Positions 59,485 through 64,000 of a DNA stretch of 64,000 bases are shown in pieces (position 1 is the stretch's first letter; every line of letters begins with the position of its first letter). The stretch is taken from positions 1 to 64,000 of the forward strand of contig NZ_FOWR01000021.1 of the NCBI RefSeq assembly GCF_900115495.1. Direction: 5' to 3'. The notes beneath the pieces were generated by a model. The model worked only from the letters and a program-made list of their open reading frames with translations. It was not told the origin of the DNA and made no database searches. This DNA comes from Enterovibrio norvegicus DSM 15893 (GTDB lineage Bacteria; Pseudomonadota; Gammaproteobacteria; Enterobacterales; Vibrionaceae). Position numbers and translations under genes: made by a program.

Positions 59485-60126
59485 TTAGAAGTTGAATTCA
59501 ACGCCGCCAAAGAAGCCATCGTTCATGAATTTACCTTGGTTAGCACCAAAGTAGTTGAAGTCGTAATCTTGAACGCGGTAACCCGCTTTAAAGTTCAAGT
59601 CTGCTGCAACCAAGCCCAGCGTGAACAAAATACCCGCTTCACCATCAACGGTGCTGGTTTCGTCATAGCTACCGAAGCTGAAGCTACCGAACAGAGACAC
59701 AGGCGTTGCAGGAATGCCTAGGCGAACATCACTGTATACGTTTGGCTGCCACTCATCGAAGTTACGGCTTTGGAAACGGCCTTCGAATTTTTGCAGGTTC
59801 AGACCGATGTCGAAAGAGATCAGGTCGTTATCCAAAATTTCGTAGTACGCAATGAAGTCATACTGCGTGAAATCAGTATCAAACTTTTTCGATTCAACGC
59901 CGGTGTAACGTACTTTTGCGTTAGGAACCAAAGGAATGAAATGCTCAAACGCCGCGTAGTAAGAACCTTGAATGTTGGCATCATCTGCACGCACATCGTT
60001 GATTTTTGCATCCGCATACCACGCGTCTGCACCCACTTTGGCCCCAAGAAGCACCGCTGCTTGCGCAGGCATTGCAAATGCACCAGCCACTGCTAACGCA
60101 GCAAGAGAAAGGTTCAGTTTTTTCAT
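59485..60126 (-). CDS. TIGR04219-family outer-membrane beta-barrel protein
   Basis: A 213-residue precursor with signal peptide ending MPAQA (about residue 23). Alternating strands such as LGAKVGADAWYADAKIND, YYAAFEHFIPLVPNAKVRYTG and the C-terminal strand DGFFGGVEFNF with terminal Phe identify an outer-membrane barrel. I place it in the TIGR04219 family known from Vibrio and relatives. Its function is unknown. It is unlinked in direction to the ABC set. Confidence 0.85.
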   Translation of the reverse strand: MKKLNLSLAALAVAGAFAMPAQAAVLLGAKVGADAWYADAKINDVRADDANIQGSYYAAFEHFIPLVPNAKVRYTGVESKKFDTDFTQYDFIAYYEILDNDLISFDIGLNLQKFEGRFQSRNFDEWQPNVYSDVRLGIPATPVSLFGSFSFGSYDETSTVDGEAGILFTLGLVAADLNFKAGYRVQDYDFNYFGANQGKFMNDGFFGGVEFNF

Positions 60127-60282
60127 TGAAAGGGCTCCGCCTAACTTTCTATTGGATTATGTTTGCGAGCACTATAGCAAAAACGAGGCAAACATTCCGC
60201 ACAAAACTGCCTAGTTTTTATGCGGAATGATTCATGTTTATCGCCTAATTATGAGGGGCATCAGACCCTCATAAACAATAGA

Positions 60283-60549
60283 CTAGTATCGGCGGGCACG
60301 CTGGTAGCGACGTGTACGTTTCGAACAATATTCACGGTACTGGGTGGCATGCTTATCTCGACCTTTCAGTAACCAGACAACAACGGCAATCAAGATAATC
60401 CAAGGCAGCATTTTGAACATCAGTCCAATCATGCCAGCCAGTGCCATCACGATGAATCCCACTGCCACCGCAGCAATAATGCCAATAAAGCTCAATCCCG
60501 TTGCTAACAAGGCAACCGCAAAACCAACCAAAAATAGAAACTCAATCAT
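60283..60549 (-). CDS. pspG: Phage shock protein G (PspG)
   Basis: An 88-residue inner-membrane protein with two or three spans (FLFLVGFAVALLATGLSFIGIIAAVAVGF, LMFKMLPWIILIAVVVWLL) and a basic Arg/Tyr-rich C-terminal tail. The sequence matches PspG/YjbO, a PspF-regulon member of the envelope stress response. In E. coli it lies beside dusA, as here. A clear sigma-54 promoter is upstream. GGAGGG is six bases before the ATG. Confidence 0.87.
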   Translation of the reverse strand: MIEFLFLVGFAVALLATGLSFIGIIAAVAVGFIVMALAGMIGLMFKMLPWIILIAVVVWLLKGRDKHATQYREYCSKRTRRYQRARRY

Positions 60550-60594
60550 CAGACCCTCCTAAGGTACTCAGTGACTTTTCCTTTGATAACGTTA

Positions 60595-60612
60595 TTGCAC
60601 GAACCTTGCCAA
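60595..60612 (-). promoter_or_regulatory. Sigma-54 (-24/-12) promoter of pspG
   Basis: The minus-strand sequence TTGGCAAGGTTCGTGCAA has the required GG-N10-GC spacing and both flanking consensus bases. It lies 45-63 bases before the ATG. PspF control is expected from family knowledge. Confidence 0.78.
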
Positions 60613-60648
60613 CTTTCATATTCCTTTATTATCAGTCACATAAACAAA

Positions 60649-60677
60649 AAGGCGTTACCCACAACGGATAACGCCTT
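60649..60677 (-). terminator. dusA terminator
   Basis: A 9-bp stem AAGGCGTTA/TAACGCCTT with an 11-base loop follows dusA on the minus strand and ends in TTTTTG. It separates dusA from the pspG promoter. Confidence 0.7.
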
Positions 60678-60749
60678 CAAAGAAATGGTAAATCACACCA
60701 ACTAATGCGGCATTTTTAACCATATCGGGTTAAGTCTGTGTTGATGCTG

Positions 60750-61790
60750 TTATACATCCAATTCCGCAGGAATTTTCGCGAGTGCAGCTTCCAGCACTTC
60801 GATACCTGAACCTGGCTTGTGCGCGTTCTCACTGATGTAACGACGCCATTGGCGCGCACCTGGCATGTTCTGAAACATACCCAACATGTGGCGACTGATG
60901 TGGTTAAGGTAAGAACCGTTACTCAATTGCTCTTCGATGTAAGGGAACATTGCTTTCACCGCGTCGCTGCGTTTGATGATTGGTGCATTACCACCAAACA
61001 AACGATTATCGACTTCAGCTAGCATATACGGGCTTTGGTAAGCTTCACGGCCTATCATCACGCCGTCCATAAACTTCAGGTGCTCTTCCGCTTCTTCAAG
61101 GGATTTGATGCCACCGTTAATTGCCATGGTCAGGTGTGGGAAATCTTTCTTCAATTGATAAACACGTGGGTAATCCAACGGCGGGATTTCACGGTTCTCT
61201 TTCGGGCTCAACCCTGACAGCCATGCTTTACGCGCATGAATGGTGAAGTTGTCGCAACCCGATTTCTCGTTAACTGTACGTACGAAGTCCACCAAGAACT
61301 CGTAGCTGTCTTGGTCATCGATACCAATGCGGGTTTTCACCGTGACAGGAATATCAACCACGTCTTTCATTGCTGACACGCATTGCGCCACCAACTCAGC
61401 TTCACCCATTAAGCACGCACCAAAACGGCCATTTTGAACACGGTCAGATGGACAACCTACATTCAGGTTAATTTCGTCATAACCTCGCTCAACCGCCAAC
61501 TTGGCACACGTCGCCAAATCAACGGGGTTAGAACCACCCAACTGAAGTGACACGGGATGTTCTTCTTCATTGAACTGAAGAAAATCGCCTTTGCCATGAA
61601 TGATCGCGCCGGTTGTCACCATCTCGGTATACAACAACGCGTTCTTCGACAAAATACGGTGGAAGTAGCGGCAATGGCGGTCGGTCCAATCCAGCATCGG
61701 CGCAATGGAGAAACGGGCTGACGGGTAAGACAAACCCTCAGACATGCCGCCTGATAATGGGTTTTGGATGTCAGTGGTTTCGTTAAGCAT
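60750..61790 (-). CDS. dusA: tRNA-dihydrouridine synthase A
   Basis: A 346-residue flavoenzyme that reduces U20/U20a in tRNA. It contains [46 protein letters not shown] (with catalytic Cys of the GACLM segment), [15 protein letters not shown] and [14 protein letters not shown]. The ATG at 61790 has GAGG seven bases upstream; frame extends to 61841 without homology. In E. coli the order is zur-dusA-pspG, and here other genes separate zur. Confidence 0.95.
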   Translation of the reverse strand: MLNETTDIQNPLSGGMSEGLSYPSARFSIAPMLDWTDRHCRYFHRILSKNALLYTEMVTTGAIIHGKGDFLQFNEEEHPVSLQLGGSNPVDLATCAKLAVERGYDEINLNVGCPSDRVQNGRFGACLMGEAELVAQCVSAMKDVVDIPVTVKTRIGIDDQDSYEFLVDFVRTVNEKSGCDNFTIHARKAWLSGLSPKENREIPPLDYPRVYQLKKDFPHLTMAINGGIKSLEEAEEHLKFMDGVMIGREAYQSPYMLAEVDNRLFGGNAPIIKRSDAVKAMFPYIEEQLSNGSYLNHISRHMLGMFQNMPGARQWRRYISENAHKPGSGIEVLEAALAKIPAELDV

Positions 61791-61941
61791 GGATCGACCT
61801 CGTTGCACTCTGTAACGGCAAAGTGCTGCGAAAAGCAACACCTAATAAAAGAGAGCGGATTCTACCTCAAAGTATGTATCACTCCAACTCAACCGTTCAG
61901 TGAAGAGCTTGATAAAACAAAAAAGGAAATAGAGAAAAAAT

Positions 61942-61967
61942 AAAACCCAGACGGGGCTGGGTTTTTA
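61942..61967 (-). terminator. Terminator of the lipoprotein gene
   Basis: AACCCAG/CTGGGTT stem with flanking A/T tracts, positioned just past the stop of the minus-strand lipoprotein gene. Confidence 0.7.
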
Positions 61968-61993
61968 AGAAAAGCGATTAGATATAAATTGTA

Positions 61994-62605
61994 TTAGTCG
62001 GCTTTTGATAAAGTTCGTTGAGAACAGCGATAAATATCGGCAATAACTGAAATAGACTCGTCATCATTACTAATTATTTTTGTTATATGGTAACGATTTC
62101 CACTAAGCATGTACGCGGCATTAGATAGCTCTACTTCTAAGTGTTCAGGTACCGTCGAAATAGAATTAGATGTGATAGTTTTACAACTATTACTGTCAAT
62201 CTCAGTAAAAGTCATAGGCTGCACACCAAAAGCCCCTGGCAATAATAGTGGTTGCTTGGTACTTCTTTTAACCGTTTTCTTACTTGGGGTTTCAGCTGGA
62301 TTTTGGCTAACTTCATTTTCGTAACTGCTAAAGTTTGCAGCCGGTTGACCATTAATATCTACAACTCCACAGTTTAAACCACCATCTCTCAAGCATGTCT
62401 GGTTTGCGAGGTCGACGGCTCGGTCAATTGAGTCAGCCCCCCAAGCAGCTCCCGCTTTACCATTAGTACCAATTGAATACGCTTTGTTGTCTGGCTGGAA
62501 CTTGTACTTCTCATACAATGAGGTTTGCCCAGTAGTGGCCTGACAGCCAGTAAGAATTATTGCTGAAGCAATACACCCCAATCGAACAAATGTCCTGATT
62601 TTCAT
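61994..62605 (-). CDS. Putative lipoprotein of unknown function
   Basis: A 203-residue protein with a lipoprotein signal (LGCIASAIILTGC, acylated Cys21). The first half has AWGADSIDRAVDLANQTCLRDGGLNCGVVDINGQ, a cysteine-paired pattern like DUF4189-type repeats. The C-terminal half has CKTITSNSIST and NAAYMLSGNRYHITKIIS, somewhat like DUF4156. The match is weak and I would not name a function. The region is visibly more AT-rich than the flanks. AAGG is seven bases before the chosen ATG. Confidence 0.6.
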   Translation of the reverse strand: MKIRTFVRLGCIASAIILTGCQATTGQTSLYEKYKFQPDNKAYSIGTNGKAGAAWGADSIDRAVDLANQTCLRDGGLNCGVVDINGQPAANFSSYENEVSQNPAETPSKKTVKRSTKQPLLLPGAFGVQPMTFTEIDSNSCKTITSNSISTVPEHLEVELSNAAYMLSGNRYHITKIISNDDESISVIADIYRCSQRTLSKAD

Positions 62606-62769
62606 TAACTTGCCTTTGTATATTTTTTGGTTGTTAATTCTACCAACCAATGCATATTAAGAATATCTACAATGCACAAATGAACGATTAGGATTTTTGT
62701 TTCAACTCATGAAAATATATGATTAAACATTAAAAGAAACATATGCTTCTTTCTTTTTTAACCAATTGA

Positions 62770-63030
62770 TTACTCAGGGCACCCTTCCAATTTATAGATG
62801 GCATAGCCGTTCTGGTTAAGCGCTTCATCATATTGCGGTAGGTCTGCTGTAGTGTGGCAAAACGCACAGTTACCCGATTTGACCGTGGCGTCAGCCTCGC
62901 CAATCTCTGCCAACCATGCTTTCGCATATTTCACCGCCAAATCATCATCTTTTACGCGCATCAACACATCGAAATGCAAGATCTTGCCAGAAGATGCTGT
63001 CGCATAAGTATCGTATACATGTATTGCCAT
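62770..63030 (-). CDS. DUF2024 family protein
   Basis: An 86-residue cytoplasmic protein. VYDTYATASSGKILHFDVLM, YAKAWLAEIG, SGNCAFCHTTADLPQYDEALNQNGYAIYKLEGC follow the DUF2024 pattern. A CxxCH is present but this family is not a cytochrome, and the protein has no signal peptide. AAGGAG is eight bases upstream. It is divergent from a MarR gene and may be controlled by it. Confidence 0.82.
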   Translation of the reverse strand: MAIHVYDTYATASSGKILHFDVLMRVKDDDLAVKYAKAWLAEIGEADATVKSGNCAFCHTTADLPQYDEALNQNGYAIYKLEGCPE

Positions 63031-63057
63031 TGTCGATTCTCCTTATCTTTAATATTG

Positions 63058-63072
63058 GTATCGTGTCGATAC
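63058..63072. promoter_or_regulatory. Candidate MarR operator palindrome
   Basis: The perfect dyad GTATCG-TGT-CGATAC lies between the divergent DUF2024 and MarR genes, 28 bases from the former start. A related half-site TCGATA recurs near 63116. Confidence 0.5.
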
Positions 63073-63147
63073 TTTTATTTAATATAAGGATCCTGCTATG
63101 CTTGTCAACATAGTTTCGATAAGAAACAAATTGACTAAGAAGCGAAC

Positions 63148-63714
63148 ATGAATAATATCGAGCCTATCTATGACATCCTTGAACGCATCACGACCTTGTA
63201 TCGCAACGAAGTCCGGCTCATCGGTATTGAGCATGGCTTACACCCTGTGCATCTTGAGGTGATTTACTTCCTTTCTCGTTGTAACAAATACAGCGATACC
63301 CCCGCTGCCGTCACAGAGTTTTTGGGCATCACCAAAGGTACGACGTCGCAATCAATCTCCCTCTTAGAGACAAAAGGTTACATCTACAAGAAAAAAGACC
63401 CGATCGATCGTCGCGTGTCACATTTGGTGCTCACCCCCCAAGGTCAAGCTATCGCAAAAAAAGCCATTCCTCCCCAATCATTTAAACAAGGTTTAGAGAG
63501 CTTGGGCGACGAGAGTGCGCAATTGAAAACGCAACTGGAAGCCTTATTGAAAAACATACAATACAGTAATGAGTCGGCGAGCTTTGGTTTGTGTAAAACA
63601 TGTAAATTTCACACACCAATGTCAGATGAGCATTTTTATTGCGCGTTGACGAAAGAAACGTTAGTGAAGGATTTCGGTGAGCTAATATGCCGCGAACATA
63701 CCGAATCTAAATAA
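63148..63714 (+). CDS. MarR family regulator with C-terminal cysteine cluster
   Basis: A 188-residue MarR-type winged helix (GTTSQSISLLETKGYIYKKKDPIDRRVSHLVLTPQG with wing). The C-terminal tail GLCKTCKFHTPMSDEHFYCALT ending LICREH has four Cys and His residues that could hold a metal or act as a redox switch. It is divergent from DUF2024, with a palindrome between them, so autoregulation is likely. The signal it senses is unknown. Confidence 0.82.
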   Translation: MNNIEPIYDILERITTLYRNEVRLIGIEHGLHPVHLEVIYFLSRCNKYSDTPAAVTEFLGITKGTTSQSISLLETKGYIYKKKDPIDRRVSHLVLTPQGQAIAKKAIPPQSFKQGLESLGDESAQLKTQLEALLKNIQYSNESASFGLCKTCKFHTPMSDEHFYCALTKETLVKDFGELICREHTESK

Positions 63715-63932
63715 ACGCTGTATAAACATAAGACTAGTGTGATTTTGGTTAGCGTCTCACCTCGACTAAGTTTCATTAAACAGAAAAAAACGCCGACTTA
63801 ACGTGCTAGAACGCATTTTCACTGATTTCTATCATCTACAATGATGAAATATAAACCCTCATCACGGCCTTGCAGGTGCGCGTTTTGTTTGCTGTGATAG
63901 AATGAAGCCTTCAGCCTGATTCTTGAGGTCTT

Positions 63933-64000
63933 ATGACCAATATTGCACAGCTAATTACCCGCGCTCAAGCGTTATGCGAAGAGCGAGGCGTGCGCCTGAC
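63933..64000 (+). CDS. zur: Zinc uptake regulator Zur, N-terminal fragment
   Basis: The first 22-23 residues, MTNIAQLITRAQALCEERGV, match the helix start of Zur (Fur superfamily). GAGG is four bases before the ATG. The gene runs off the right end. Position beyond dusA-pspG supports Zur over Fur. Confidence 0.7.
   Translation, partial: MTNIAQLITRAQALCEERGVRL

Noticed and set aside
60250-60273. TATGAGGG/CCCTCATA hairpin after pspG as a terminator.
   Set aside because: It lacks a T-run on the relevant strand, so I could not support termination.
62770-63030. CxxCH in the DUF2024 protein as a cytochrome haem site.
   Set aside because: There is no export signal, and the whole sequence fits DUF2024, where these cysteines are family features.
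1-64000. CRISPR arrays, tRNA or rRNA genes, prophage or conjugative modules.
   Set aside because: I found no regular spaced repeats, tRNA-like cloverleaf with CCA end, rRNA sequence or phage structural genes. The only mobile DNA is the IS end at the left edge.

Overview
The window looks like chromosomal DNA of a gammaproteobacterium, most probably a Vibrionaceae member (Enterovibrio/Grimontia/Photobacterium-like is my guess, made without a database search). The evidence is gene content and order. mpl, fbp, tamB-tamA, msrA, ytfK, ytfJ, cpdB, oapA(ytfB) and fklB all come from one neighbourhood of the E. coli map, and pspG-dusA-zur come from another. TIGR03899- and TIGR04219-type proteins typical of vibrios are also present. 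The window contains no rRNA, tRNA, CRISPR array or prophage that I can see.

Layout. 1-312: end of an IS4-family insertion sequence. 400-11,550: housekeeping block (ubiX, mpl, fbp, tamBA, msrA, ytfK, ytfJ, and a 29-residue membrane peptide). 11,680-18,760: a TIGR03899 gene, then a sulfate-activation operon on the minus strand (cysG-cysD-cysN-SLC13 permease-cysC). 19,082-23,490: cpdB, elaA, oapA, fklB. 23,581-31,813: a LysR gene and quinoprotein cluster 1, which encodes a CxxxCW rhodanese-like protein, a metallo-beta-lactamase-fold hydrolase, a SoxYZ-like carrier, a XoxF-type PQQ alcohol dehydrogenase, a pseudoazurin, an unknown four-cysteine protein, a MxaJ/XoxJ-like binding protein and a DUF2380-like protein. 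31,902-36,452: a small lipoprotein and cysJIH. 36,762-59,414: quinoprotein cluster 2. It holds a hybrid sensor kinase with a FIST sensor and a LuxR-type response regulator, pqqABCDE with an M16 peptidase, a NosR-like flavin/Fe-S membrane protein, an aldehyde dehydrogenase, a second PQQ alcohol dehydrogenase, a periplasmic binding protein, cytochrome c550 and a four-gene ABC/beta-propeller set. 59,485-64,000: a beta-barrel protein, pspG, dusA, an accessory patch (lipoprotein, DUF2024, MarR) and the start of zur.

How it fits together. The two quinoprotein clusters appear to form one periplasmic alcohol-oxidation system. PQQ is made by pqqA-E plus a protease. Two dehydrogenases oxidise alcohols to aldehydes, and a cytosolic NAD-type aldehyde dehydrogenase continues to the acid. 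Electrons leave through a pseudoazurin (cluster 1) and cytochrome c550 (cluster 2). Both dehydrogenases carry the Asp-x-Asp signature associated with lanthanide rather than calcium cofactors. A FIST/kinase/ErbR-like circuit probably controls the regulon. The interleaved cys genes supply reduced sulfur, and nothing in the sequence ties them functionally to alcohol oxidation.

The main novelty candidates are all in cluster 1: the pairing of a XoxF-type enzyme with a blue-copper protein instead of a visible cytochrome cL, the unknown four-cysteine periplasmic protein between them and the XoxJ-like protein, and a repeated upstream motif shared by xoxF and the pseudoazurin gene.
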